Positions 1 through 9,361 are shown, numbered from the stretch's first letter. The stretch is 64,000 nt of DNA from Lachnospiraceae bacterium (GCA_015056815.1 SVFN01000010.1:1-64000), one strand, 5' to 3'. The notes: generated by a model from the letters alone, not told the origin. A program made the numbers and translations.

Positions 1-7
1 AAAAGAA

Positions 8-36
8 GGATCTTGGGTTTTGATAACCCTTGATCC
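8..36 (-). terminator. Probable terminator downstream of spoVG
   Basis: An inverted repeat with two 5-bp arms (GGATC/GATCC and GGGTT/AACCC) separated by a TT/TT internal loop. Read leftward it is followed by a T-rich run, so it would end the glgC-glgD-spoVG transcript. Confidence 0.55.
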
Positions 37-91
37 CTCTTTGTTTTTCAGGCTATGCTTTTTTCACAGCCCCTTCTCTTTTGTCTTTTCT

Positions 92-382
92 CTAAATCGT
101 ATCCACGATCTCACTGTCCTCCGGTTCCAGAAGTGCTTTTTCATACGCTTCCAGAATCATGGTCTGGATCTTTTCTCTCGTAGCGGAATTGATCGGGTGA
201 GCAACATCACGATATTCTCCGTTTCCGGTCTTTTTGGACGGCATCGCGATAAATAACCCCTTCTCGCCCTCGATCACCTTGATATCATGTACCACGAACT
301 CATTTTCCAATGTAATGGAAACAACGGCCTTCATCTTGCCTTCTTTCGCAATCTTGCGAACTCTGACGTCTGTAATATTCAT
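92..382 (-). CDS. spoVG: SpoVG, septation/RNA-binding regulator
   Basis: A 96-residue protein, the usual family length, with the typical opening [11 protein letters not shown] and the conserved FIAMPSKK and AHPINS segments. SpoVG is a small nucleic-acid-binding protein known in Bacillus and Staphylococcus to affect asymmetric septation, sporulation and surface or virulence gene expression. A GGGAGGT ribosome site lies just before the ATG. It starts 27 bases after glgD stops on the same strand, so it is probably the third gene of the glycogen operon. That placement is unusual enough to suggest co-expression of glycogen storage with sporulation-phase regulation, but this is only inferred from spacing. 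Confidence 0.96.
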   Translation of the reverse strand: MNITDVRVRKIAKEGKMKAVVSITLENEFVVHDIKVIEGEKGLFIAMPSKKTGNGEYRDVAHPINSATREKIQTMILEAYEKALLEPEDSEIVDTI

Positions 383-409
383 AGTCTACCTCCCAGAAAT
401 CCATTCAGA

Positions 410-1528
410 TTAAATCACATACCTCTCATTTTTCTCGATCACGATCTTAATGCCATCCTCGCCGCGATGGTAAGAATTGGCACGGATCGTATCCCTGCTC
501 TCCACAATACAATTCTCAATGTAAGTATTATCACCGATATATACATCATTCAGAATGATGGAATTCTTGATCGTGCAGTTATTCCCCACAAATACCTGCT
601 TGAACAATACGGAATTCTCCACGGTACCGTTTATAATACTCCCACTGGCGATCAGGCTGTTTTTCACTTTGGCGCCCGTATTATACTTTGCCGGCGGAAG
701 GTCGTCCACCTTTGAGTACACATCCGGATACTGCTTAAAGAAGTAATCCCGGATATCCGCTTTTAAGAAATCCATGTTGGTCTGGTAATAATCCTCGACT
801 GTGGCGATGTTGCGCCAGTAATCGGAAATCTTGTATCCGTAAATACGCTTCAGGCCTCTGTATCGGATGAGGATGTCTTTTACAAAATCAAAGCGTCCCT
901 CTTCCGCACTCTTCTCGATCAGCTCGATCAGCTGTCTGCGGCGGATCACATAAATCCCGCAGGAAATAGTGTGGGATTTCGCCTCGATCGGCTTCTCCTC
1001 AAAATCCTCGATCCGGCATTCTTCATTCATACGCAGAGTGCCGTATCTCTCCAGGTTGTTGTCGATCGGCATATCCCGGCATACTACCGTAATATCTGCT
1101 TTTTTCGCAATATGATACTCCAGAACCTTGTTGTAATCCATCTTGTACACACAGTCACCGGATGCAATGACCACATACGGCTCATGACTGTTCTTTAAAA
1201 AGGACAGATTCTGAAAGATCGCATCTGCCGTTCCGCGATACCAGGAACTGTTGTCCGCCGTCACAGTGGGAGTAAACACATAAAGACCTCCCTGTTTCCG
1301 TCCGAAATCCCACCACTTGGAAGAACTTAAATGCTCATTCAGACTGTGCGCATTGTACTGTGTACACACACCAACCTTCTGGATATGAGAATTGGACATA
1401 TTGCTGAGCGCAAAATCAATACTGCGGTAGCTTCCCGCTACTGGCATAGCAGCAATAGCGCGTTTCTGCGAAAGCTCTTTCATTCTGTAATTGTTTCCAC
1501 CTGCTAAAATAATTCCGATTGCTCTCAC
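410..1528 (-). CDS. glgD: GlgD, regulatory/second subunit of ADP-glucose pyrophosphorylase
   Basis: A 372-residue nucleotidyltransferase-fold protein with a C-terminal left-handed beta-helix of hexapeptide character ([13 protein letters not shown], then IIxxDVYIGD). The N-terminal loop reads [12 protein letters not shown] in place of the catalytic GGxGxRL signature kept in GlgC, and the lysine-proline of GlgC is replaced. This is typical of the Firmicutes GlgD partner, which pairs with GlgC to make ADP-glucose for glycogen synthesis. The start is GTG, overlapping the glgC stop by four bases (GTGA), which indicates translational coupling. Confidence 0.95.
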   Translation of the reverse strand: MRAIGIILAGGNNYRMKELSQKRAIAAMPVAGSYRSIDFALSNMSNSHIQKVGVCTQYNAHSLNEHLSSSKWWDFGRKQGGLYVFTPTVTADNSSWYRGTADAIFQNLSFLKNSHEPYVVIASGDCVYKMDYNKVLEYHIAKKADITVVCRDMPIDNNLERYGTLRMNEECRIEDFEEKPIEAKSHTISCGIYVIRRRQLIELIEKSAEEGRFDFVKDILIRYRGLKRIYGYKISDYWRNIATVEDYYQTNMDFLKADIRDYFFKQYPDVYSKVDDLPPAKYNTGAKVKNSLIASGSIINGTVENSVLFKQVFVGNNCTIKNSIILNDVYIGDNTYIENCIVESRDTIRANSYHRGEDGIKIVIEKNERYVI

Positions 1529-2796
1529 GATTCCTCACCTACCTTTAACGTTTTGCCGCTTGCCAGATGCATGTCCGGATAATCCTCTTTCGATGTCACA
1601 CCGGAGACTACGGAGTTCTTACCCACGCTTACATTGTCCGGTATCACAGAGCGCTCACCGATCGTTACGATCCCGTGATTATAAATATGAGGATCGGTCT
1701 CATTATCCACCTCATCACCTACACCCAGTTTTACATTGTTGCCGATCACTACATTCTCAGCTATGATCGCTTTGTCTATGACACAGCCCTCGCCTATCTC
1801 TGTTTCATTCATAATGATACTGTCCCTCACAACAGTATCCTTGCCAATCGTAATACCGCAGCCGATTACAGAATTATATACCTTACCGTATATCTGTGTA
1901 CCCTCTCCGATGATACATTTCTCAATCTCTCCCTCTGCCGATACATACTGTGGCGGTAAAATATCACTCTTTGTATAGATCTTCCAATACTCTTCATACA
2001 GATTGAATTCAGGCACGATATCTATAAGCTCCATATTGGCTTCCCAGTAAGAATTCAGGGTCCCTACATCCTTCCAGTACCCGTTATGTTCATAAGCAAA
2101 ACAAGGCGCCCCTTTCTCATGACAATAAGGGATCACATGCTTGCCAAAGTCCAAAGACGGCTGGGATGCATTGGCGATCAATGCTTCCTTTAGCGTCTTC
2201 CAGCTGAAGATATAAATCCCCATGGATGCAAGATTACTGCGGGGTTTCTCGGGTTTTTCCTCAAACTCATTGATCTTGCGGTTGTCATCCGTGATCAGGA
2301 TACCAAAACGCTTCGCTTCTTCGATCGGAACCGGCATTGCCGCAATCGTTACCTCGGCTCCCTTTTCCTTGTGATAATCCAGCATCACTTCATAATCCAT
2401 CTTGTAAATATGGTCACCGGATAAGATCAGTACATATTCCGGATGATAGCTTTCCATATAATCGATGTTCTGGTAAATAGCGTTCGCGGTACCTGTGTAC
2501 CATTCTGTGTCCATGCTCCTCTCAAAGGGCGGTAACACAGTCACACCTCCGATATTACGGTCGAGATCCCACGGTATACCGATCCCGATATGTGTATTTA
2601 ACCTAAGAGGCTGGTACTGTGTCAGTACTCCGACTGTATCAACGCCTGAATTGATACAGTTGCTTAGGGGAAAATCGATGATACGATACTTACCCCCGAA
2701 GGCTACCGCCGGTTTTGCCACCTTTGCTGTTAATACACCAAGTCTGCTGCCTTGACCACCTGCTAATAACATGGCAATCATTTCTTTCTTAATCAT
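1525..2796 (-). CDS. glgC: GlgC, glucose-1-phosphate adenylyltransferase
   Basis: A 423-residue catalytic subunit that makes ADP-glucose from ATP and glucose 1-phosphate, the first committed step of glycogen synthesis. It carries the pyrophosphorylase signature AGGQGSRLG near residue 10, then [37 protein letters not shown] and a C-terminal hexapeptide beta-helix. The start is the ATG at 2796, behind an AGAGGTGA ribosome site. A longer reading to 2856 has no ribosome site and adds an atypical N-terminus. It is the first gene of a glgC-glgD-spoVG unit with a promoter at about 2925-2953. Confidence 0.97.
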   Translation of the reverse strand: MIKKEMIAMLLAGGQGSRLGVLTAKVAKPAVAFGGKYRIIDFPLSNCINSGVDTVGVLTQYQPLRLNTHIGIGIPWDLDRNIGGVTVLPPFERSMDTEWYTGTANAIYQNIDYMESYHPEYVLILSGDHIYKMDYEVMLDYHKEKGAEVTIAAMPVPIEEAKRFGILITDDNRKINEFEEKPEKPRSNLASMGIYIFSWKTLKEALIANASQPSLDFGKHVIPYCHEKGAPCFAYEHNGYWKDVGTLNSYWEANMELIDIVPEFNLYEEYWKIYTKSDILPPQYVSAEGEIEKCIIGEGTQIYGKVYNSVIGCGITIGKDTVVRDSIIMNETEIGEGCVIDKAIIAENVVIGNNVKLGVGDEVDNETDPHIYNHGIVTIGERSVIPDNVSVGKNSVVSGVTSKEDYPDMHLASGKTLKVGEES

Positions 2797-2924
2797 GTTG
2801 TCACCTCTACTTGTGTAATAATTACGTGCAACGCTTCCGCCAGCGTCCTCATCCACTGTCGGAATCCGTTACCATTTACGATTGGTTTATTTCATGAAAA
2901 GCAATTTTGGCCTCTCATAATCTG

Positions 2925-2953
2925 ATTATAGCATAACCAAATCCCATTGTGAA
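2925..2953 (-). promoter_or_regulatory. Sigma-A-type promoter for glgC-glgD-spoVG
   Basis: Leftward TTCACA at 2953-2948, a 17-base spacer, and TATAAT at 2930-2925 preceded by TGC (extended -10). The predicted leader is about 120 bases. It includes a short ACGCT/AGCGT hairpin but no riboswitch class I recognise. Confidence 0.7.
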
Positions 2954-3217
2954 TATTTTTTACAAATATTTGAAAAAACGGTTTTATTTTTCTGTATATT
3001 TTCTACATCACCGGATAATTGTTGACATTTTCCGCGTAAAATTATTTGTGCCTGTGCAATTATTTTTTGTGAAAACTGTCATTTTTAACCATATATGGTA
3101 TATTTGTATCACATCGGGCACTACCTGTTGTTTTGCATTTTCAATCGTATTTCGATCATAATTCGCCATCATTGTGCATATTTTCTATTTTTTGATTTTT
3201 TAAAAAAAGAAAAAGAT
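2954..3217. other. AT-rich divergent intergenic region
   Basis: Between the leftward glg promoter and the rightward murC promoter. It is very T-rich, and the short ORFs seen lack ribosome sites and family resemblance. No other feature is seen. Confidence 0.5.
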
Positions 3218-3245
3218 TTGTTTTTTATCCCAATGCGGGTATAAT
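3218..3245 (+). promoter_or_regulatory. Probable murC promoter
   Basis: TTGTTT at 3218-3223, a 16-base spacer and a perfect TATAAT at 3240-3245, placing the start site about 50 bases before the murC ATG. Confidence 0.6.
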
Positions 3246-3303
3246 GGATATCATAATAGTAAAAATTTTTTTCGCATAGCAGTATGCAGACAGGAAGTGT
3301 ATT

Positions 3304-4680
3304 ATGTATCAGATTGATTTCAAACATCCGATCGCCGTCCACTTTATCGGGATCGGCGGCATCAGCATGAGCGGTCTGGCAGAGATCTTATCAGACCGCG
3401 GCTTTACCATCAGCGGTTCAGACGCCAAAGCATCCCCCCTGACAGAAAGGCTCAAGAAGCAGGGGATTACTCTATTTTATGGACAAAGAGCTTCCAATAT
3501 TACAGATTCCATCGATTTAGTCGTTTACACAGCTGCGATCCATGAAGACAATCCGGAGCTGTCAGAGGCCAGAGCCAGGAATCTCCCCTGTCTTACACGG
3601 GCTGAGCTTTTGGGGCAGATCATGAAAAATTATGAGATTCCTGTTGCCATCAGCGGTACGCACGGCAAGACGACCACCACCTCCATGGTTTCCGAAATCC
3701 TGTTGAAGAACGATTCCGATCCCACCCTTTCCGTAGGCGGCATTCTTGATTCCATCGCCGGTAACATCCGCATCGGTCAGTCCCCTTACTTTGTGACGGA
3801 GGCCTGTGAATACACCAACAGCTTTTTGAGCTTCTTCCCAAAGATCAGTGTTATCCTGAATATTGATGCGGATCACCTGGATTTCTTTAAGGATCTGGAT
3901 GATATCCGTTCTTCCTTTCAGCGTTTTGCCGCACTTCTCCCTAAGGACGGCGCGCTCATCATAAACGGGGACATTGAAAATGTTTCCTATATTACAGAAG
4001 GGCTGTCCTGTCGCGTCATTACCTTCGGTCTTTCCAGGGCCTGTGATTACCACGCAAAGGATATTACCTACGATTCCATGGCAAAAGCGACTTATCTGGT
4101 ATGCCACGAAGGTCATGAGCAGAGTGTGACACTGGGCGTACCCGGAAAACATAATGTTTATAATTCCCTTGCTGCCATCGCTCTTGCGGACCTTCTTAAA
4201 GTTGACCGCACAGTAACGCTGGATGCTCTTTTATCCTTTACCGGTACCAGACGCCGCTTTGAACACAAAGGAGAGATCGGCGGAGTTACGATCGTAGATG
4301 ACTATGCACATCACCCTACGGAGATTACGGCCACTCTTACCACCGCGGCAAACTGTCCGCACCATACGACCTGGTGTGTGTTCCAGCCGCATACCTACAC
4401 CCGCACCAAAGCGCTGATGGACGAATTTGCCAAAGCCCTTTCCTTATCAGACAAGGTTGTCCTCACAGACATCTATCCGGCAAGGGAAACGGACAATCTC
4501 GGGATCAGCAGCCGCGATCTGCAGGAGAAGATCGAAAAGCTCGGAACAGAATGCCACTATTTTCCTTCCTTTGATCAGGTAGAAAATTTTTTACTGGAAA
4601 ATTGTACCAAAGGTGACCTGTTGATAACTATGGGTGCCGGAGATGTTGTAAAAATAGGCGAAAAGCTTTTAGGAGAATAA
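3304..4680 (+). CDS. murC: MurC, UDP-N-acetylmuramate--L-alanine ligase
   Basis: A 458-residue Mur ligase, normal for the family. It adds L-alanine to UDP-MurNAc with ATP in the cytoplasm, the first amino-acid step of peptidoglycan precursor synthesis. Domain 1 shows HFIGIGGISMSGLAEIL at about residues 13-29. The ATP-binding P-loop GTHGKTTTT is at 118-126, followed by the central-domain motif ILNIDADHLDFF. The C-terminal domain shows DDYAHHPTEI and FQPHTYTR. An AGGAAG ribosome site precedes the ATG. The gene stands alone, apart from other mur genes. Confidence 0.97.
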   Translation: MYQIDFKHPIAVHFIGIGGISMSGLAEILSDRGFTISGSDAKASPLTERLKKQGITLFYGQRASNITDSIDLVVYTAAIHEDNPELSEARARNLPCLTRAELLGQIMKNYEIPVAISGTHGKTTTTSMVSEILLKNDSDPTLSVGGILDSIAGNIRIGQSPYFVTEACEYTNSFLSFFPKISVILNIDADHLDFFKDLDDIRSSFQRFAALLPKDGALIINGDIENVSYITEGLSCRVITFGLSRACDYHAKDITYDSMAKATYLVCHEGHEQSVTLGVPGKHNVYNSLAAIALADLLKVDRTVTLDALLSFTGTRRRFEHKGEIGGVTIVDDYAHHPTEITATLTTAANCPHHTTWCVFQPHTYTRTKALMDEFAKALSLSDKVVLTDIYPARETDNLGISSRDLQEKIEKLGTECHYFPSFDQVENFLLENCTKGDLLITMGAGDVVKIGEKLLGE

Positions 4681-4681
4681 C

Positions 4682-4794
4682 TTGTCCACATTATCCACAT
4701 TTTTTGTTCAGATCCTGTCGCAAAAGATGTGGATAATTTTTACCCGTAATTTGGGTTTTTCACATACTTATCCACATTTTCCACATTTTCCACA
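4682..4794. promoter_or_regulatory. Cluster of six DnaA-box-like 9-mers
   Basis: Starting two bases after the murC stop are TTGTCCACA (4682-4690) directly abutting TTATCCACA (4691-4699), an inverted TGTGGATAA (4728-4736), and a tandem run TTATCCACA (4768-4776), TTTTCCACA (4777-4785), TTTTCCACA (4786-4794). Three match the canonical DnaA box TTATCCACA exactly and three differ by one or two bases. The cluster lies upstream of the dnaD-like/dnaI operon promoter. It could control that operon through DnaA-ATP, or act as a DnaA-titrating site like the DnaA-box clusters known in Bacillus subtilis. Confidence 0.8.
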
Positions 4795-4861
4795 AAGCTC
4801 TTAAAGCCTTGATTTTACTGGACTTTCCGCAAAAATGACTGTTTCTTTTTTGAAAATTGTG

Positions 4862-4870
4862 TGCTATAAT
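4862..4870 (+). promoter_or_regulatory. Extended -10 promoter for the dnaD-like/dnaI/prs operon
   Basis: TGCTATAAT forms an extended -10 element. The -35 region is weak and T-rich. It lies about 70 bases after the last DnaA box and 47 bases before the chosen dnaD-like start. Confidence 0.6.
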
Positions 4871-4917
4871 GGCATTTGCTTTTAAGCAATCACACAGATC
4901 AACCCGGAGGAATGGCC

Positions 4918-6054
4918 ATGGGAAGCCTTACATTATATAATGACCGCGGTGCGGATACCACGCTGGTTTCGAACCGTTTTATTGACCAATATATGAAGAA
5001 TTGCAACGATGCACAGTTAAAGGTATACCTTTATCTTCTGCGCATGATCGGTGCTAACCTGGTCACCAGTATCAGTGAGATTGCCGATCAGTTCAATTAT
5101 ACGGAAAAGGATATCATCCGTGCCCTGAAATACTGTGAAAAGCAGGGACTTGTCTGTTTGGATTACGACAAGCAGGAGAATATCCGCGGGATCCATATAC
5201 AGGATCTGGATCAGATTGCTTCCGGCAAAGCGCCAAAAGCAGATGCTGCCGCAGTGACCGGAGAGGATCCGGCCGCATTTGCAGCCGCAGCGGTTGGAGC
5301 GGATCCGGCTGCATCTGCTTCCCCTGCGCAGGAGACATCTGCCGTCCGGACTCCCCCGGCGCCTGATATGCCCAAAGGTCTTCCGGCGAAAAAAGATTAT
5401 TCCCCGGATGAGATCAGACAGTTTAAAAAGGACGATGATTTTTCCCGGATCCTGTTCATCTCCGAATCGTATCTGGGACGCCCTTTAACCTCATCCGATA
5501 TCCAGACTTTCCTATTTATATATGATAAGCTGAAGCTTTCCGTCGATCTGATCGACTATCTGGTGGAATACTGTGTCGAACACCACAAGACCAGTCATCT
5601 TTATATCCAGAAGGTAGCACTTGGGTGGGCAGAGGAAGGGATCACCACCGTATCCCAGGCGAAGGCTTCTTCCACCCGCTATCGCAAGATCGTCTACACA
5701 GTCATGAAGGCTCTGGGGAATTTCAATGCTCCCACCGAAATGGAGGCTTCTGTGATAAACCGCTGGACGGACGAATACGGTTTTACTTCCGATATCATTC
5801 TAAAGGCCTGTGAACGCAGTGTCCTTGCAACCGCCAACAACCGTTTAAACTATACAGACGGTATCCTGTCAAGCTGGAACAAGTCCGGTGTGCATAACAT
5901 TTCGGACATTGAAGCACTGGATAAGGCTCACACGAAAAAGGCGATCACCCGAATGAAAAGCGGAAATACTCCCGCTTATTCCAACACCTTCAATCAGTTC
6001 GAGCAGCGCTCCTATGACTATGCTTCCTTAGAGAAACAGTTGCTTGGCAATTAA
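4918..6054 (+). CDS. DnaD-domain replication initiation/restart protein
   Basis: A 378-residue protein with a winged-helix-like N-terminal part (about residues 15-95), an Ala/Pro-rich flexible linker (about 105-165) and two C-terminal DnaD/DnaB-like helical domains (about 175-350, with segments such as LTSSDIQTFLFIYDKL and INRWTDEYGFTSDIILKA). DnaD and DnaB proteins remodel DNA and help load the replicative helicase at oriC or at restarting forks. The gene directly precedes a DnaI/DnaC-type helicase loader, which supports that role. I chose ATG 4918 because the GGAGG at 4906-4910 is correctly spaced for it. The TTG at 4876 lies before this site. Confidence 0.9.
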   Translation: MGSLTLYNDRGADTTLVSNRFIDQYMKNCNDAQLKVYLYLLRMIGANLVTSISEIADQFNYTEKDIIRALKYCEKQGLVCLDYDKQENIRGIHIQDLDQIASGKAPKADAAAVTGEDPAAFAAAAVGADPAASASPAQETSAVRTPPAPDMPKGLPAKKDYSPDEIRQFKKDDDFSRILFISESYLGRPLTSSDIQTFLFIYDKLKLSVDLIDYLVEYCVEHHKTSHLYIQKVALGWAEEGITTVSQAKASSTRYRKIVYTVMKALGNFNAPTEMEASVINRWTDEYGFTSDIILKACERSVLATANNRLNYTDGILSSWNKSGVHNISDIEALDKAHTKKAITRMKSGNTPAYSNTFNQFEQRSYDYASLEKQLLGN

Positions 6055-6078
6055 CAGCACTTACAAAGGAGATTTGTT

Positions 6079-7050
6079 TTGTCTATTACCAATACGCAAT
6101 ATAATTCCATCATGCATAAATATGATGCGGCACAGCTTAGAAACCGCCGCATTCAGGCAGACAGGCAGGAAGAAGTCTATACCCGCATCCCCGAATATGC
6201 TGCCATAGAACGTCAGATTTCTTCTCTGTGCGTCGGCAAATGCCGTAAAATGTTAGAAGGCGATGATCTTGCTTTGGAAGAAATGAAAAAAGAGCTCCAT
6301 GCCCTTTCGGACCGCAAGGCAACACTTTTGAAAGAATACTCCTTCCCGGCAGATTATCTGGAGCCGCTCTATGACTGTGCGGACTGTCACGATACCGGCT
6401 ACCTTCCCGACGGAAGCCGCTGTCACTGTCTTAAGCAAAATATCATCACACTTTTATATGAACAGTCCAATTTAAAGGATATTTTGGAGAAGGAAAACTT
6501 TGCCCATCTCACCACGGACTATTATAGTGGCGAAGATTTCGTCAATTATCAGCAGATTTTGGACAAAATACATAAATTTATTTCAGATTTCAAAACCACC
6601 TATCAAAATTTGTTTTTTTATGGTACAGTAGGGACGGGTAAATCTTTTTTATCAAACTGTATCGCAAAAGAACTGATCGATCAGGGGCATTCCGTCATCT
6701 ATTTCAGCGCTTCACAGTTATTTGAGACCTTGAGTCAATATACCTTTGATCGCCAGAATCGTGAAACATCCTCTGCCTTTTTGTCAGATCTTTATGACTG
6801 TGATCTTCTGATCATTGATGATCTGGGGGCAGAATGTACGAACCGTCTGACAAGCACAGAGCTATTCGGCTGCATCAACGAACGTGCGCTTCGTCAGAAG
6901 CCTGTACTGATCTCGTCCAACTTACAGCTGGCAGAGCTTTCAGAGCGTTACTCTGAACGGATTTTTTCCCGTATTACAAGCAATTACCAACTACTGAAAT
7001 TTACAGGTCCCGATATCCGGATCCTGCAAAAAATAGCACACAGAAAGTGA
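6079..7050 (+). CDS. dnaI: DnaI/DnaC-type ATP-dependent helicase loader
   Basis: A 323-residue AAA+ protein with Walker A YGTVGTGKSF near residues 181-190 and Walker B LLIIDDLGAE near 243-252. A cysteine cluster at residues 100, 103, 115 and 117 (CADC and CHC) suggests a zinc knuckle like that in DnaI N-terminal regions. The family binds the DnaB/DnaC hexameric helicase and loads it onto DNA. The start is TTG, chosen because AAAGGAG lies seven bases upstream and the next ATG (6112) has no ribosome site. It follows the DnaD-like gene by 24 bases. Confidence 0.93.
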   Translation: MSITNTQYNSIMHKYDAAQLRNRRIQADRQEEVYTRIPEYAAIERQISSLCVGKCRKMLEGDDLALEEMKKELHALSDRKATLLKEYSFPADYLEPLYDCADCHDTGYLPDGSRCHCLKQNIITLLYEQSNLKDILEKENFAHLTTDYYSGEDFVNYQQILDKIHKFISDFKTTYQNLFFYGTVGTGKSFLSNCIAKELIDQGHSVIYFSASQLFETLSQYTFDRQNRETSSAFLSDLYDCDLLIIDDLGAECTNRLTSTELFGCINERALRQKPVLISSNLQLAELSERYSERIFSRITSNYQLLKFTGPDIRILQKIAHRK

Positions 7051-7061
7051 GGATTCTTTTC

Positions 7062-8249
7062 ATGTCCAGACGTGAAGAAATGAGAAACTTGGAAACCATC
7101 CCCGTTGGTTCTCTTGGCATTATCTCCCTAGAGGGTTGCAGAGATCTTGGGGAAAAAGTAAACCGTTACCTGGTGGACTGGAGGACCGAACGCGAAAGTA
7201 CCCATCATGACAGTCTTGCTTTTGCGGGCTACAAGCGTGATTCCTATCTGTTACAGACGAAGGTTCCCCGTTTTGGCTCCGGCGAGGCCAAAGGCGTCAT
7301 TTTAGAATCTGTCCGCGGTACAGATCTTTATCTTCTGGTGGATGTGGCAAATTACAGCCTCACCTATTCCCTGTGCGGCCATGAGAACCATATGTCTCCG
7401 GACGATCATTATCAGGATCTGAAGCGTATCATCGCAGCCGTCGGAGGCAAGGCAAGACGCATCACTGTAATCATGCCGTTCCTTTATGAGAGCAGACAGC
7501 ACAAACGCAGTACCAGAGAATCGTTAGACTGTGCCATCGCCTTACAGGAGCTTGTCCGTATGGGCGTTGACAATATCATCACCTTTGATGCCCATGATCC
7601 CCGTGTACAGAACGCGATCCCGCTAAATGGCTTCGAGACAGTTCAGCCTACCTATCAGTTTATCAAGGGTCTTCTTCGTCACGAGAAGGAGCTGACGATC
7701 GATTCCAATCATATGAAAGTGATCAGCCCCGATGAGGGTGGTATGAGACGTGCCATCTATATGGCAAACGTCCTGGGACTGGATATGGGTATGTTTTATA
7801 AGAGAAGAGATTACACACGCATCGTGGACGGGCGCAATCCGATCGTTGCCCACGAGTTTCTGGGAAGCGATGTGACCGGTCAGGACGTGATCGTGATCGA
7901 CGATATGATCTCCTCCGGCGAAAGTGTGATCGAGGTAGCCAGAGAATTAAAGAAACGAAAAGCCAACCGGATCTTTATCTGTGCGACCTTTGGCTTATTC
8001 ACAAACGGACTTGCAGAGTTTGACAAGGCATATGAGGAGGGCATTATCAACCGCGTCCTCACCACGAACCTGATCTATCAGGCACCGGAGCTTCTGGAGC
8101 GTGAGTACTATATTGCCTGTGATATGAGCAAATACATTGCCTACATCATCGACACCTTAAACCATGACGCGTCCATCAGCGATCTGCTAAATCCGAATGA
8201 GCGTATCCAGACACTGGTCAATAAATATAAGAGCGGTATTACCGAATAA
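7062..8249 (+). CDS. prs: Ribose-phosphate pyrophosphokinase (PRPP synthetase), long form
   Basis: The protein makes PRPP from ribose 5-phosphate and ATP for nucleotide, histidine and tryptophan synthesis. It shows the catalytic-loop segment MFYKRRDYTRIV and the PRPP-binding loop VIVIDDMISSGESVIEVA, plus MPFLYESRQHKR. At 395 residues it is about 80 longer than classical Prs (about 315). The N-terminus is divergent, as in the clostridial long-form group. ATG 7062 is preferred because AGGA lies eight bases before it. A GTG at 7047 would overlap the dnaI stop. The gene is probably the third member of the operon and ends at a strong terminator. Confidence 0.93.
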   Translation: MSRREEMRNLETIPVGSLGIISLEGCRDLGEKVNRYLVDWRTERESTHHDSLAFAGYKRDSYLLQTKVPRFGSGEAKGVILESVRGTDLYLLVDVANYSLTYSLCGHENHMSPDDHYQDLKRIIAAVGGKARRITVIMPFLYESRQHKRSTRESLDCAIALQELVRMGVDNIITFDAHDPRVQNAIPLNGFETVQPTYQFIKGLLRHEKELTIDSNHMKVISPDEGGMRRAIYMANVLGLDMGMFYKRRDYTRIVDGRNPIVAHEFLGSDVTGQDVIVIDDMISSGESVIEVARELKKRKANRIFICATFGLFTNGLAEFDKAYEEGIINRVLTTNLIYQAPELLEREYYIACDMSKYIAYIIDTLNHDASISDLLNPNERIQTLVNKYKSGITE

Positions 8250-8258
8250 ATCTAAGGC

Positions 8259-8303
8259 AAAAAGCACATGACCCCAGCTTAAGCCAGGGACCATGTGCTT
8301 TTT
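8259..8303. terminator. Bidirectional terminator after prs
   Basis: A perfect 12-bp stem (AAAAAGCACATG / CATGTGCTTTTT) with a 21-base loop and T-runs in both directions. It serves prs on the plus strand and the small leftward ORFs beginning at 8501. Confidence 0.9.
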
Positions 8304-8309
8304 ATTTCC

Positions 8310-8501
8310 TTAACTTTTTGCTACAAGTCCTCTCTGTTTTGCAACTTTCTGTACCAAAGGGCGGACATCCTTTAATAGTTGTTGCGTAACCTGGTTCTTT
8401 CTATCATTTTCCGTTTCTAATTTCTTTATTTCTGCCTGAAGCCACTCTAAAGCACCATTCAAAGCGTCCGGCTTTTCACTCAGTATGCACTTATGTTCCA
8501 T
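8310..8501 (-). CDS. Small coiled-coil protein, unknown function
   Basis: A 63-residue charged, helix-forming protein with a heptad-like stretch (LEWLQAEIKKLETENDRK) and a basic C-terminus. I do not recognise its family. It has a strong AGGGAGGTGG ribosome site at the correct spacing and ends just before the bidirectional terminator, so it is likely expressed. It begins 18 bases after the stop of another small leftward ORF (8519-8683), which suggests a two-gene unit. Confidence 0.6.
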   Translation of the reverse strand: MEHKCILSEKPDALNGALEWLQAEIKKLETENDRKNQVTQQLLKDVRPLVQKVAKQRGLVAKS

Positions 8502-8518
8502 CTCATGCCCACCTCCCT

Positions 8519-8683
8519 TTAATGATCTTCGTAGATCAACCCTGTTTTTGAACAGTTATTCAAAAAATAATTGCATGCTTCCTGCATAAGTTTATAAGTC
8601 TCCAGCATTTTTTCTTTGTACTTTGAAGTTTTTACAATATATCCGATTGCACCATTATTCGAAACTGCTTTATCACCAACCAA
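8519..8683 (-). CDS. Small ORF or gene fragment, unknown
   Basis: A 54-codon open frame from TTG to TAA, reading about MVGDKAVSNNGAIGYIV and then a helical stretch ending in GLIYEDH. Composition is protein-like and more AT-rich than the gene to its right. No ribosome site is visible before the TTG. It follows the YkgJ-type gene's stop codon in the same frame. It may be the 3' end of a deleted gene that once preceded the 63-residue coiled-coil gene. Confidence 0.35.
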   Translation of the reverse strand: MVGDKAVSNNGAIGYIVKTSKYKEKMLETYKLMQEACNYFLNNCSKTGLIYEDH

Positions 8684-8695
8684 TATTGTTCCGCA

Positions 8696-9361
8696 CTACA
8701 GCCCGAACGCCTTCTTCACCCGTTCCAGCTTCTCATAGAATTCGGCATAAAACAGCTCTGCTGTCTGCGCTTTCGTGGTAAAGAAGGTGCGAAGCAGATA
8801 GAGATTTAACTCCCCCGCCTGTTTTTCATCCGCTTCTTTCAAAAAGCCGGAAAGACTCTTTCTTAAGTCATGCCAGGCAAGGACATACTGCTCATATTCC
8901 TGCGGTTTCTCCACGCCCAGCCATTTATCCAGGCGGATCTTGGTGCGGTTTTTCTTCGGGCAGGCAGACTTCAGCATAATATAGCTGATACCGTCCTCGT
9001 CATAATTCCTGCCCATCGGAAACAGACGGCAGATGCCGGGGCGAAAGGCATGAATGCTGCACATACCCTGTGCATTTAAGAACGGACAGCAGTCCGTATC
9101 CTGCGTCATGCGGATATGAGGTTCTATAATCCCGTCACGCACACCGAGTTCTATGTAATGTTCCGCCAAAAGTCTGTCCAGATCCATTTCTCCCTTCTTC
9201 TGCAACAGGAACAGATCATACGGCTCCAAAAAGATAGAGGTCCCCATTCCCACACAGCATGCAGAGCAGCCTTCACAATCATGGCAGTCTGTTTTGACCA
9301 TGCTGTTTAAGCTGTAAAATCTTCCGTCAGAATCCGGATTGATATAACGTTCTGTTCTCAT
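8696..9361 (-). CDS. YkgJ-family cysteine-cluster protein
   Basis: A 221-residue protein with the family signature Cx2Cx2Cx2CC at residues 26-36 (CHDCEGCSACC) and further conserved cysteines in CCPFLNAQGMCSIHAFRPGICRLFP and in the ACPKKN region. YkgJ proteins are thought to bind zinc or an iron-sulfur centre through these cysteines. No reaction is established for most members. It lies downstream of cbiA and overlaps the end of a 58-residue ORF by an ATGA, so the group may be co-translated. Confidence 0.9.
   Translation of the reverse strand: MRTERYINPDSDGRFYSLNSMVKTDCHDCEGCSACCVGMGTSIFLEPYDLFLLQKKGEMDLDRLLAEHYIELGVRDGIIEPHIRMTQDTDCCPFLNAQGMCSIHAFRPGICRLFPMGRNYDEDGISYIMLKSACPKKNRTKIRLDKWLGVEKPQEYEQYVLAWHDLRKSLSGFLKEADEKQAGELNLYLLRTFFTTKAQTAELFYAEFYEKLERVKKAFGL

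Noticed and set aside
4682..4917. Chromosome origin of replication
   Set aside because: DnaA boxes are clustered but there is no dnaA/dnaN next to it and no clear AT-rich unwinding element or DnaA-trio run. Regulation or titration is more likely.
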